Source of the DNA: Cellulomonas sp. KRMCY2 | GTDB lineage: Bacteria > Actinomycetota > Actinomycetes > Actinomycetales > Cellulomonadaceae | NCBI RefSeq assembly: GCF_000526515.1 | Contig: NZ_JAGF01000001.1 | Location: 1,116,001 to 1,180,000 of the forward strand | Reading direction: 5' to 3' | DNA length: 64,000 nt | Part shown: piece after piece, positions 44,630 through 52,958 of the stretch | Position numbering within the stretch: position 1 is the stretch's first letter | Layout of the letters: every line of letters begins with the position of its first letter | Notes under the pieces: generated by a model | Seen by the model: only the letters and a program-made list of their open reading frames with translations | What the model was told of the DNA's origin: nothing | The model's database searches: none | Program-made: the position numbers and the translations under genes

Positions 44630-45712
44630 TCAGCCGATCGTCGCGCCGAAGACCGCACCGAGCCCGTAGGTCACGGCGGCCGCACCGGCGCCGATCGCGA
44701 GCTGACGCACGGCCCGTCGCACCGGCGGACCACCCGAGATGACCCCGACGCTCGCACCCGTGACCAGCAGGGCGAACCCCACGGCCGCCATGGCGACGAC
44801 CAGCGCGGACCCACCCTCGAGACCCAGCAGGAACGGCAGCACCGGGACGGCCGCCCCGGAGGCGAAGAAGCAGAAGCTGGACAGGGCTGCACCGACGTCG
44901 GTGCCCACCAGGTCGTGGTGCTCGGTCGACGGGTCGTCGGCGTGGTACTCCCGGCTCTCCGATCCGAGCACTGCGATGTCCGCCATGACCTCGTCCGCAC
45001 GCCGCTCGGCCTCGTCGACAGTCATCCCGCGGGCCCGGTAGACCAGGGCCAGCTCGTTGGCGTCGACGTCCAGGTGCGGCAGCGCGTCGCCCGCGGACAG
45101 GCTCGGGTTCGACGCGGCGAGCAGCTCGCGCTGGGAGCGGACCGAGATGAACTCACCGGCACCCATCGACAGGGCGCCACTGAGCAGACCGGCCAGGCCG
45201 GTGATCAGGACGAGGTGGGTCGGCGTGCCGGCCGCCGCGACGCCGATGACCAGCGCCAGGTTGGACACCAGCCCGTCGTTGGCCCCGAAGACGGCGGCCC
45301 GGAACGTCCCCGACAGCTGGTTGCGGCCCCGGGCCGCCAGCGCACGAACGACCTCACCGTGGATCCGCTCGTCGGCGGCCATCGCGGCGGTCGCGTCGAC
45401 GTCCGCGTCGTAGGTGGCCCGGGCCTCGGCACGCTGGGCCAGCGCCAGCACGAACACCGAACCGAACCGTCGGGCCAGCCAGGCGAGCAGCCGGAAGCGG
45501 GGGTCGCCCCGGTGCGGTGGGCCCACCTGGTCGCCGAGCAGGTGCTCCCAGTGGGCCGCGTGCCGCCCCTCGGCGTCGGCCAGGGCGAGCAGGATCTCGC
45601 GCTCCTCGCCGTGCCGGTGGCCGGCCAGGTCGCGGTAGACGGCCGCCTCGGCCCGCTCGTCGGCGAGGTGCCGCCGCCACCGGCGCAGGTCAGCAGGTGT
45701 CGGGGAGGTCAC
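44630..45712 (-). CDS. VIT1/CCC1-family iron/manganese transporter with ferritin-like domain
   Basis: Membrane metal exporter of 360 residues. The first about 130 residues are a ferritin/rubrerythrin-like helical domain with ExxxH-type ligands (ERAEAAVYRDLAG, ADAEGRHAAHWEHLL, QRAEARATYDADVD). The C-terminal VIT1 domain carries FGANDGLVSNLALVIGVAAAG and GALSMGAGEFISVRSQRELL, then a hydrophilic loop and three helices. This fusion is that of MbfA-type proteins that export iron (or Mn). The GTG start lies 79 bases from the upstream c-di-GMP gene. The neighbouring GGDEF-EAL paralogues suggest, but do not prove, a regulatory link. Confidence 0.88.
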   Translation of the reverse strand: MTSPTPADLRRWRRHLADERAEAAVYRDLAGHRHGEEREILLALADAEGRHAAHWEHLLGDQVGPPHRGDPRFRLLAWLARRFGSVFVLALAQRAEARATYDADVDATAAMAADERIHGEVVRALAARGRNQLSGTFRAAVFGANDGLVSNLALVIGVAAAGTPTHLVLITGLAGLLSGALSMGAGEFISVRSQRELLAASNPSLSAGDALPHLDVDANELALVYRARGMTVDEAERRADEVMADIAVLGSESREYHADDPSTEHHDLVGTDVGAALSSFCFFASGAAVPVLPFLLGLEGGSALVVAMAAVGFALLVTGASVGVISGGPPVRRAVRQLAIGAGAAAVTYGLGAVFGATIG

Positions 45713-45791
45713 CGGGCGAGCCTGTCACGCCGCTGACGGACCGGGTCGGGACGGCGCGACGCCGGGGACCGCAGGATCGGGCCCCGACAGG

Positions 45792-47993
45792 TCACGCGCC
45801 GCCCAGGTGGTGCGAGGCGGACGCGGCACGCATGGTCGCGGCATCGGCCGCGATCACCCGGGCCACGTCCACGATCGACAACGGGCGGCCGAGCAGGAAG
45901 CCCTGGCCGTCGTCGCAGGCGAGCTCGACGAGGTCCTTGAGCTGCGCGACCGTCTCGATGCCCCCACCGACGACGCTCATGCCCAGCCCGTGCGCCATCG
46001 CGATGACCGCCGCGACGACCTCGCGGTCCTGCGCGGCCACGGCGAGCTGCTCGAGCTTCACGACGCCGACCGGGAACTGCGGCAGCCGCGCGAGCGAGGT
46101 GTAGGTCGCGCCGAAGTCGTCGACGGCGAGCTGGACGCCGAGGGACGTGAGCGCCTCCAGGGCCTCGTGCGCGTCCGGACCGTCATGGACCAGTGCCCGT
46201 TCGGAGATCTCCAGGCACAGCTGGGCCGGCGCCATCCCGTGCCGGTCGAGCGTCGCGGCGACCAGCTCGACGAAGTGACGTTCGCGCAGCTGGCGACCGG
46301 ACACGTTCACGGCCATCGTCAGCGGGGGGATCGCCGGGTCACGCTCGGTCGTCCACGCTGCGAGCTGCGCGCACGCGGTGTCGAGCACCCAGGCGCCGAT
46401 CGGGACGATCAGGCCCCGGGACTCGGCCGTGCCGAGGAAGTCCTTGGGGCGCAGCGTGCCGCGCTCGGGGTGCTCCCAGCGGATCAGTGCCTCGAACCCC
46501 AGCACCCGCTGGTCGCTGAGCGACAGCCGCGGCTGGTAGACGAGCGCGAACTCGTCGTTCTCCAGGGCACGTCGCAGCTCGACCTCGAGCTCGGCACCGC
46601 CGAGCGCGTCGGACGGCGCCTGCGGGTCGAAGATCTCGAACCGGTTCCGGCCGCTCTCCTTGGCCCGGTACATCGCGGCGTCCGCGCTGCGCAGCAGGGT
46701 CGACGAGCCGGCCTGGGGGTCGCTCGTGACCACCGCGCCGACGCTCGCCGACAGGCGCAGCGTCACGGTGCCGGCGTCGAACGGTTCGGCGAGGGCGTGC
46801 ACGATGCGCTCGGCGATCGCCTCGACGTCGTCGTCCGTCGGCACCCGGCCGCACAGCACGATGAACTCGTCACCGCCCAGGCGGGCGACCGTGTCCTGCC
46901 GCCGTCCGGCGCGCTCCAGGCGACGGGCGGTCTCGACGAGCACGCGGTCGCCGATCTCGTGACCGTAGCTGTCGTTGACGTCCTTGAAGTGGTCGAGGTC
47001 CACGAAGAAGAGCGCGAGCCGGTTCGGCGAGCGCTCCATCCGCACCAGGGCCTGGCCGAGCCGGTCGGTCAGCAGGTACCGGTTCGCCAGACCCGTCAGC
47101 GAGTCGTGCGTGGCCTGGTGGGCGAGGGCCTGCTCGGCGCGCTTGATCTCGGTGATGTCGCGCATCGAGGTCAGGACGCCGACGACGGCGCCGGTCGCGT
47201 CGCGGTCCGGCGAGAGGGTCGTGTGGAACCACTCCTCCTCGCCGTCCGGGCTGCTGTGCACCGAGAACTCGATGTCGTCCGGCTCGCCGGTCTCCAGCAC
47301 GCGGTGCAGGGCCGGCTCCCAGACCTCCAGCGAGCTCGCCGCCATCCCGGTCTCGCGGTCCGTCTTGCCGATCAGCTGGTCGAGCGTCATCCCGCGGGAC
47401 CGCTCGCCGGCGGGGTTGACGTACTGGTACCGGAGGTTGCTGTCGTACTTGACGATCGCATCCGTCGAGCCGTTCAGGACGTCGCGGAGCTGGGCCTCGA
47501 CCAGCATCACCTGGGCGTGGGCGTCCGATGACGCCTTCGCCATGCGGCCGATCTTCTTCTCGGCGCGCGCCCACCGGGTGACGTCCACCGAGTAGCCGAA
47601 GGTCCCGATGATCGTGCCGTCGACGTCGCGCAGGGGGAACTTGCTGGTCTCCACCCAGGTGCCGGGCCGGTCGGCCAGACGGTCGACCTCCGCCTTCTCG
47701 GTCACCGGCTCACCGGTGGCGATGATGCGCTGCTCGTCCGCGAACAGCTCGCGGGCATGGGCGTGGTCGGTCAGGTCGAAGTCCGTGAGCCCGATCATCT
47801 CCTCCGGGGTACGGCCGTTCACCTGGGCGCAGGCCGGGCTCACCCGGATGAACCTGCCGTCCAGGTCCTTGAAGAAGATGATCACGCCGGGCGCGTTGAG
47901 GAGGTTCGTCGCCCAGAACTCGTCCGGGAACGACTGCGCCACGATGTCGGCCGCGATCTCCGGCGCGGTGTCCGCGTGGGATCTGTTGCTCAT
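45792..47993 (-). CDS. PAS-PAS-GGDEF-EAL protein B with degenerate EAL site
   Basis: Paralogue of the protein at 42359-44515 with the same order: PAS (FFKDLDGRF), second PAS, GGDEF near 371 with I-site RRQD, EAL near 501. The same EAL changes recur: DDFGATYTSL, KLEQ and GGGIE. The loss therefore predates the duplication and is probably functional rather than recent decay. 733 residues from ATG 47993; the frame extends upstream to 48107 without support. It may be a diguanylate cyclase with an effector-like EAL, its activity set by the tandem PAS sensors. Confidence 0.85.
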   Translation of the reverse strand: MSNRSHADTAPEIAADIVAQSFPDEFWATNLLNAPGVIIFFKDLDGRFIRVSPACAQVNGRTPEEMIGLTDFDLTDHAHARELFADEQRIIATGEPVTEKAEVDRLADRPGTWVETSKFPLRDVDGTIIGTFGYSVDVTRWARAEKKIGRMAKASSDAHAQVMLVEAQLRDVLNGSTDAIVKYDSNLRYQYVNPAGERSRGMTLDQLIGKTDRETGMAASSLEVWEPALHRVLETGEPDDIEFSVHSSPDGEEEWFHTTLSPDRDATGAVVGVLTSMRDITEIKRAEQALAHQATHDSLTGLANRYLLTDRLGQALVRMERSPNRLALFFVDLDHFKDVNDSYGHEIGDRVLVETARRLERAGRRQDTVARLGGDEFIVLCGRVPTDDDVEAIAERIVHALAEPFDAGTVTLRLSASVGAVVTSDPQAGSSTLLRSADAAMYRAKESGRNRFEIFDPQAPSDALGGAELEVELRRALENDEFALVYQPRLSLSDQRVLGFEALIRWEHPERGTLRPKDFLGTAESRGLIVPIGAWVLDTACAQLAAWTTERDPAIPPLTMAVNVSGRQLRERHFVELVAATLDRHGMAPAQLCLEISERALVHDGPDAHEALEALTSLGVQLAVDDFGATYTSLARLPQFPVGVVKLEQLAVAAQDREVVAAVIAMAHGLGMSVVGGGIETVAQLKDLVELACDDGQGFLLGRPLSIVDVARVIAADAATMRAASASHHLGGA

Positions 47994-48133
47994 CGTCGCA
48001 CCAATCACCGGGTCCCGGGATGCCGTGAGGTCGCTCGACCGGTCGTGCACCTGGTCGGACCCACGTGCACGGAGCGGCCGGTCGGCACTCCGGAGCGCAG
48101 GTGGCACGATCCTACCGCCGGTCAGCAGCTCGG

Positions 48134-49135
48134 TCAGGTCAGGGCTGCGCTGACCGACGATCCGGCCAGATCGGCGTCCGTCCGCGGGGCGCGGCTCCGC
48201 GCGTCGAGGTGCGCACCGGCGAGCAGCTCGAGCGCGGCGCGGTGCTGGTTGAACGTGTACACGTGCAGACCCGGGGCCCCGGCCTGCAGCACGGCCTCAG
48301 CGAGCTCGACGCCCATCGCCGTTCCCGCGGCCCGCCGCCGCAGCTCATCGGTCTCGGCGTCGAGCCGGGCGAGGATCGACGCCGGGACGGGCACACCGCT
48401 GATCTCCTGCAGGCGCCTCAGGCGGGCCGGGTCGTTCAGCGGGACGATGCCCGGCAGCAGCGGGATCGTGACACCGGCGGCGCGCGCGACGCCGGTGTAC
48501 CGCGTGTAGTCCTCGGGATCGAAGAAGACCTGCGTGATCGCGTAGTCGGCGCCTCCCGCCTGCTTGGCGAGCAGCGCCTGCAGGTCGCCGCACAGCTCGT
48601 CGCCGGGAAGCGTCCCGGGCGGGACCGCTGCCGGCGTCGCGGCGACACCGATGCTCAGCGCCGCGCCCTCGGACGCCGGCTCGATCTCACGCAGCAGGCT
48701 GACGAGCTCGCTCGCCCGCTCCAGGCCGTCCGGGTGGGGCTGCCAGTCGGTGGCGCCCGCCGGGGGGTCGCCGCGCAGCGCGAGGAAGTCCCGGACGCCG
48801 TCGGCGAGCAGCCCGGCTGCGATGCCCTGCACCTCGGGCCGCGGTGCGCCGATGCAGGTCAGGTGCGCCACGGCAGGTGCTGACGTGTGGGCGAGGATCC
48901 ACTGCACGACGGCACGCGAGGTCTCCCGGGACGAGCCGGAGGCACCGTAGGTGACCGAGAAGAAGTCCGGCGTCGCCTCGGCGAGCCGCGCGATGGTCGA
49001 CCACAGGGTCTCGTTCGCGGCCGGTGTGCGCGGCGGATAGAGCTCGAAGGAGACCGTCGGACCGAGCGCGACGGCGTCCTGCAGCCGCGCGGCGACACCC
49101 GACGGGCGTCGGGCGGGGGCTGGCACGTCGTTCAT
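48134..49135 (-). CDS. metF: Methylenetetrahydrofolate reductase
   Basis: FAD enzyme reducing 5,10-methylene-THF to 5-methyl-THF for methionine synthesis. Landmarks: FELYPPRTP (the Glu that protonates the flavin substrate), FFSVTYGASGSSR, AVAHLTCIG, FLALRGDPP, and QVFFDPEDYTRY for FAD/folate binding. 333 residues. The start ATG 49135 lies four bases after a GGAG that is part of the riboswitch closing region, so S-adenosylmethionine should repress translation. Confidence 0.95.
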   Translation of the reverse strand: MNDVPAPARRPSGVAARLQDAVALGPTVSFELYPPRTPAANETLWSTIARLAEATPDFFSVTYGASGSSRETSRAVVQWILAHTSAPAVAHLTCIGAPRPEVQGIAAGLLADGVRDFLALRGDPPAGATDWQPHPDGLERASELVSLLREIEPASEGAALSIGVAATPAAVPPGTLPGDELCGDLQALLAKQAGGADYAITQVFFDPEDYTRYTGVARAAGVTIPLLPGIVPLNDPARLRRLQEISGVPVPASILARLDAETDELRRRAAGTAMGVELAEAVLQAGAPGLHVYTFNQHRAALELLAGAHLDARSRAPRTDADLAGSSVSAALT

Positions 49136-49141
49136 CGGGCT

Positions 49142-49230
49142 CCATCGGCTCTGGCGTGAGCACCCGCACCCTGCGACCGGGGGGTTGCTGCGGCGTCGTC
49201 GAGCCAGATCTCTCGGCCGCTCGTGATGGG
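49142..49230 (-). ncRNA. SAM riboswitch (S-box type) in the metF leader
   Basis: The minus-strand leader shows the S-box core: GCGGC (49220-49216) pairs with GCCGC (49194-49190) to form P2. P2 encloses the kink-turn-like GAGAGATCTGGCTCGACGAC, followed by GCAACC (49188-49183), the conserved pseudoknot/junction segment, and a GGGTGCGGGTGCTC region. CCATC (49229-49225) closes with GATGG (49146-49142) as P1. The metF ribosome site GGAG (49143-49140) overlaps P1, and the ATG follows four bases later, so ligand-stabilised P1 would mask it: a translational off switch. Confidence 0.8.
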
Positions 49231-49339
49231 TCGCCTCACTGTAGAGCCTCGCGCGGCGAGATCCCAAGACGATCATCCCCAGGGGCGGGACATCTCGTCT
49301 CGCAGGTCGGGCGACCGGCGCCTCGCACCGCCCGACCCG

Positions 49340-51655
49340 TCAACCGGTGAAGACCGCCCGCAGGTCCGGCCAGCGCTCGGCGCGGCAGTAGACCGGCACG
49401 ACGTCGCGCGGGACGTCGCGCTCGACCGTCCGGCCGCCGTCGTGCACGTCACCGGTCCACACGTCGACCCAGCTCCCCGCGGGCAGGTAGGTGCTCCAGG
49501 TCGTCGCGGCCGGCTGCGTCACCGGGTGCACGAGCAGGTCGTCGCCGAGGAGGAACTCGCCCGGCCGGTCCCACCCGGCCGGGTCGTCCGGCCAGTCGAA
49601 GAACAGCGCACGCATCAGCGGGCGATCGGTCGCGATGGTCGCTCGCGCCTGCTCGGCCAGGTACGGCACGAGCCGCTCGCGAAGCTCGGCGTACCGACGG
49701 AAGACCTCGACGACGTCGGGGTCGTCGTTGACCTCGGCGACGAACCACGGCGTCCGGTCCCGCAGCGGCCGGCGGTGGTGGTTGAACTCCGAGTGGTACT
49801 GCATGACCGGCATGAAGGTCGCCGCCGCGGCCGCGCGCAGGTAGAGCTCGGCGTCGGGCACCGGCCCGGAGAACCCGGCGAGGTCCCAGCCCCAGTACAC
49901 GATCCCGCACGCCGACGCCGTGATGCCCGCGGTCACCGAGTGCCCGAAGGCCTCCCAGGTCGAGTCCTCGTCGCCGGCCCAGAACAGCCCGTGCGCCTGG
50001 GAGCCCGTGAAGCCGGCGCGCGAGAACGTCACCGGGGCCTTGCCGGCCGAGCGCAGGAGGTCCCCGAACGCCCGTGCGTAGTGGACGGGGTAGCGGTTGT
50101 TGCCGTCGTCGCCGCGGGAGCCGTCGCCGTGGCGCAGGTCGTGGCCCCAGGCGTGCTCACCGCCGTCGGTCTTGAAGCCGTCGACGTCGAGGTCCTCGAC
50201 GAGGTAGCGCCGCTTGGCCGTCCACCAGTCCCGGCTCCGCTGGGTCGACAGGTCGGCCATCAGCGCCTGCGGGAACCACCAGCCGCGGTTGTGGTACGGC
50301 GAGCCGTCGGCCTCGAGCACCGCGTGGCCACCGGTCACCATGGCCCGCGCGTCGACGAGCACCTGGCTGTCGGCGACGACGTCCGGGCCCAGGTCGAACT
50401 CCGTCTTCTGCAGCGGGATCTGCCAGAGGATCACCTTGATCCCTCGGCGGTGCAGCTCGTCGATCATCGCCCTCGGGTCCGGCCAGGCGCCGTCGGGCGG
50501 GTAGGTGAAGTCCGCCGCCTGGTGCGCGGCACCGTCGGGTGTCACCGCATAGCGCGCATCGCGGAAGACGGTGATCCCGTGCTCGTCGCTCCATGCCTCG
50601 ATCACGACGGCGCCGACCGGGATCCCCAGGTCGCGGTGGCTGTCCATCTGCTCGGTCACGATCGACTGCGTGTTCCACTCGTTGCCCGAGGCCCACAGCC
50701 GGAAGACCCACGCGGGCAGCTCCTCGGCCCGCCCGACCTCGTCGCCGAAGGCCCGCAGGACCTCGTGCGGGGCGCCCCGGTAGAGGCCGACGTCCAGGGC
50801 CTCGTCCGGCGCGCCGCCGAGCTCGGCCTCGACGACGAGCCGGTCCGGCTGCGACGCGCCGACGTCGAACCAGGTCCGCCGCGCGGTCCGCACGTGCAGC
50901 CCCCAGCCCCGGCCGCCGACGACGTGCGCGAACGGCATCGGCAGGTACGTGCGGCCGTGCTCGCCCTGGGACTTGTACTGCTCGAACACGACCGCGTCGA
51001 GGCGCCGTCCGCGCTGGTCGACGGCGTCGAAGCGCTCGCCGAACCCGACGACGTGCTCCCGCGGTGCCAGGCGCAGCGCGAAGCGCACCCGTGCGACGCC
51101 GTCGGGCGTCCGCAGCCACTGCACGCTGCCCGGGACGAGGAGCTCGTGCGCCGGCTCGCCGTCGACGGTCAGCCGCCCACCCTCGGTGCCCCAGGTGCCC
51201 GCGGCCACGTCGTACCAGGGCGTGGTGTGCTCCGCACCGGCCGCCGTCCGTGCGACGAACCGGTAGCTGTAGGTCACGTCGGCCGTCAGCGGCGGGCTCG
51301 TCACCGACCAGGCACCGTCGGCCGCGAGCTGCGCCGCCTGCGCCTCGGCCAGGTGGCCCTCGCCACCGGCGAGCGCTGCGGCGTCGGTGGCCGAGGTGGT
51401 CGCCGGGCGCATCGGCAGCGACGTCGCCGCGCCCGCCGGGTCCTGCCACTGGCAGGTCACCTCGGTGACGTCCGGTGCGGCCACGACACCGAGCCGGACG
51501 GATCGGCCCGCCTCGGGCAGCACCGGGACCCGCTGGTCCGCGGACGTCGCGTAGGGGTGCTCGATGCCGTACGGGCGGTGCCGCACGACCGGGCCGGACG
51601 GGCCGGACGGGCCGGACGGGCCGGACGGCTCGGGTGCGGCGGGGGTGGCGGTCAT
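49340..51655 (-). CDS. Glycoside hydrolase family 31 (alpha-glucosidase/alpha-xylosidase type)
   Basis: Intracellular (no signal peptide) GH31 enzyme of 771 residues, last gene of the ROK-ABC-GH15-GH31 operon. The N-terminal beta-domain is followed by a TIM barrel. The catalytic nucleophile is Asp497 in DVDGFKTDGGEHAWG; other landmarks are WASGNEWNT, the acid/base region FWAGDEDSTWEAF and YWGWDLAGFSG. The N-terminus has a GPSGPSGPSG run from a 9-bp tandem repeat. It starts in an ATGA overlap with GH15. Partnered with GH15 and an importer it probably cleaves alpha-linked oligosaccharides taken into the cell. Alpha-1,3, alpha-1,6 or cyclic substrates are all possible. Confidence 0.9.
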   Translation of the reverse strand: MTATPAAPEPSGPSGPSGPSGPVVRHRPYGIEHPYATSADQRVPVLPEAGRSVRLGVVAAPDVTEVTCQWQDPAGAATSLPMRPATTSATDAAALAGGEGHLAEAQAAQLAADGAWSVTSPPLTADVTYSYRFVARTAAGAEHTTPWYDVAAGTWGTEGGRLTVDGEPAHELLVPGSVQWLRTPDGVARVRFALRLAPREHVVGFGERFDAVDQRGRRLDAVVFEQYKSQGEHGRTYLPMPFAHVVGGRGWGLHVRTARRTWFDVGASQPDRLVVEAELGGAPDEALDVGLYRGAPHEVLRAFGDEVGRAEELPAWVFRLWASGNEWNTQSIVTEQMDSHRDLGIPVGAVVIEAWSDEHGITVFRDARYAVTPDGAAHQAADFTYPPDGAWPDPRAMIDELHRRGIKVILWQIPLQKTEFDLGPDVVADSQVLVDARAMVTGGHAVLEADGSPYHNRGWWFPQALMADLSTQRSRDWWTAKRRYLVEDLDVDGFKTDGGEHAWGHDLRHGDGSRGDDGNNRYPVHYARAFGDLLRSAGKAPVTFSRAGFTGSQAHGLFWAGDEDSTWEAFGHSVTAGITASACGIVYWGWDLAGFSGPVPDAELYLRAAAAATFMPVMQYHSEFNHHRRPLRDRTPWFVAEVNDDPDVVEVFRRYAELRERLVPYLAEQARATIATDRPLMRALFFDWPDDPAGWDRPGEFLLGDDLLVHPVTQPAATTWSTYLPAGSWVDVWTGDVHDGGRTVERDVPRDVVPVYCRAERWPDLRAVFTG

Positions 51656-52815
51656 CGGTCGGAGCCTTCCGGGAGGAGGCCGAGCTCGTCGGCGAGGATC
51701 AGGAACATGCCGTGCGACCACAGCAGGGGCGAGGCGACCTCACCCCAGCGCTCGATCCACTCGGCGCGGTGCTCGGGGTGCAGCAGGTGGTCGGCGACCT
51801 GCTCGGGCAGGTACCCCTCGGCATCGGCCCGGTCGGCGACCCACAGCAGGTTCCGCAGGGCGGCCTCGCGGTCCCCCGCGACGGCGCGGTTCCAGCCGAG
51901 CAGGCAGGCGAGGAGCAACCACTGGCCGCCACCGTAGAAGACGTCGGCGCGGAACCGGTGCACCCCGCCGTCGACCTCCAGGTCCCGCGCGACGGCGTCG
52001 ACTGTCGCCTCGGCCAGGGCCGAGCCCGGGTCGAGCACGCCGAACGGGACGACGCAGGCGAGGAGCGACGCGTCGACCGCGTCGGACCCGAGCCACTTGG
52101 CCAGGTGCCGGGCACCGCGGTCACCGGCGCGCCCGCTGGTCGTGCCCGTCAGCAGGATCCGGTCCCGGGCTGCGTGCGCAGCACCCGTCGCGGCGATGGT
52201 CCGTGCGTCGTCGAGGACCTGCGCGTCGACGACGGCCATCAGGCCCGCGTGGATCGCACCGAGGGTCGAGACGTGCTGCTCCTCGACGTGCTCCTCCCAC
52301 CAGTCGTAGCAGGGCAGGTCCCAGAAGGTCACCAGGTAGTCGACCGCGACGGTGATGCCGGCGAGCCACCGGGTCAGCGGCACACCGTGCCGACGGGCGT
52401 GGGCCACGACGGCCCACAACCACAGGCCGTACCCGTCGGTCTGGAAGTCCCACCAGGGATCCGAGCCGTTGGCACCGTCGAAGGTGAAGCGCGTCGGCAG
52501 CATCGCGGCCAGCGGCACGTCGCGCCCGTCGGCCGTTGCGGTGCGCAGCGCCGCGACCTCCGCCGCACGTGCGCCCAGGACCCGGGCGACCCAGTCGTGG
52601 AAGCGGTCGGCCGAGTCGACGTCGCGGTAGCGGGAGATGCCCTCTGCCGTGAAGGCACCGTCCCGCAGCCACGCGTAGCCGCGGTAGGCGGAGAAGGTCG
52701 GCGAGGCGGGGTAGGCGCCGCCCGGGTCCTGGAGCCCGGTGATCACGGCGTGGCTGCGCCGGGCGAGGTCGGCCAGCCGTGCGACGTCGACGGTGGTCAG
52801 GGAGGTGTCGGTCAT
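51652..52815 (-). CDS. GH15-family glucoside hydrolase (isomaltose glucohydrolase-like)
   Basis: Cytoplasmic (alpha/alpha)6-barrel enzyme of 387 residues. Motifs typical of GH15 and its isomaltose/dextran-glucosidase relatives: YRGYAWLRDGAFTAEGISRY, DPWWDFQTDGYGLWLWAV, LPCYDWWEEHVEEQHVSTLGAIHAGL (general-acid region) and RWGEVASPLLWSHGMFLI (general-base region). It lacks a starch-binding domain and a signal peptide, which suits small imported oligosaccharides rather than starch. Translationally coupled to GH31 (ATGA). A hairpin separates it from the binding-protein gene. A close relative in Kribbella, as I recall, is an isomaltose glucohydrolase paired with a GH31; this should be verified. 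Confidence 0.82.
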   Translation of the reverse strand: MTDTSLTTVDVARLADLARRSHAVITGLQDPGGAYPASPTFSAYRGYAWLRDGAFTAEGISRYRDVDSADRFHDWVARVLGARAAEVAALRTATADGRDVPLAAMLPTRFTFDGANGSDPWWDFQTDGYGLWLWAVVAHARRHGVPLTRWLAGITVAVDYLVTFWDLPCYDWWEEHVEEQHVSTLGAIHAGLMAVVDAQVLDDARTIAATGAAHAARDRILLTGTTSGRAGDRGARHLAKWLGSDAVDASLLACVVPFGVLDPGSALAEATVDAVARDLEVDGGVHRFRADVFYGGGQWLLLACLLGWNRAVAGDREAALRNLLWVADRADAEGYLPEQVADHLLHPEHRAEWIERWGEVASPLLWSHGMFLILADELGLLPEGSDR

Positions 52816-52910
52816 GGCTCGCAGTCCTGGCAGGCGCAGGGCGCCGGTGGTGGTGCACGGGTGGGACGGGGCGGACGAGCGGCAGGGCGCTGCAGGGTGC
52901 GGCAGGGCGC

Positions 52911-52952
52911 GGCGGGCGGGACGGTCGATCGGGGTCGGCCGTCCCACCCGCC
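52911..52952 (-). terminator. Hairpin between the binding-protein and GH15 genes
   Basis: GGCGGGCGGGACGG (52911-52924) pairs with CCGTCCCACCCGCC (52939-52952) at 13 of 14 positions, seven bases past the binding-protein stop. Likely partial termination or a 3'-stabilising structure that boosts binding-protein mRNA over the hydrolase genes. Confidence 0.65.
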
Positions 52953-52958
52953 GTCGGG

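Noticed and set aside
52816-52958. A short gene between GH15 and the binding-protein gene
   Set aside because: Frames are Arg/Gly-rich with no ribosome site, and the region is explained by the hairpin at 52911-52952.
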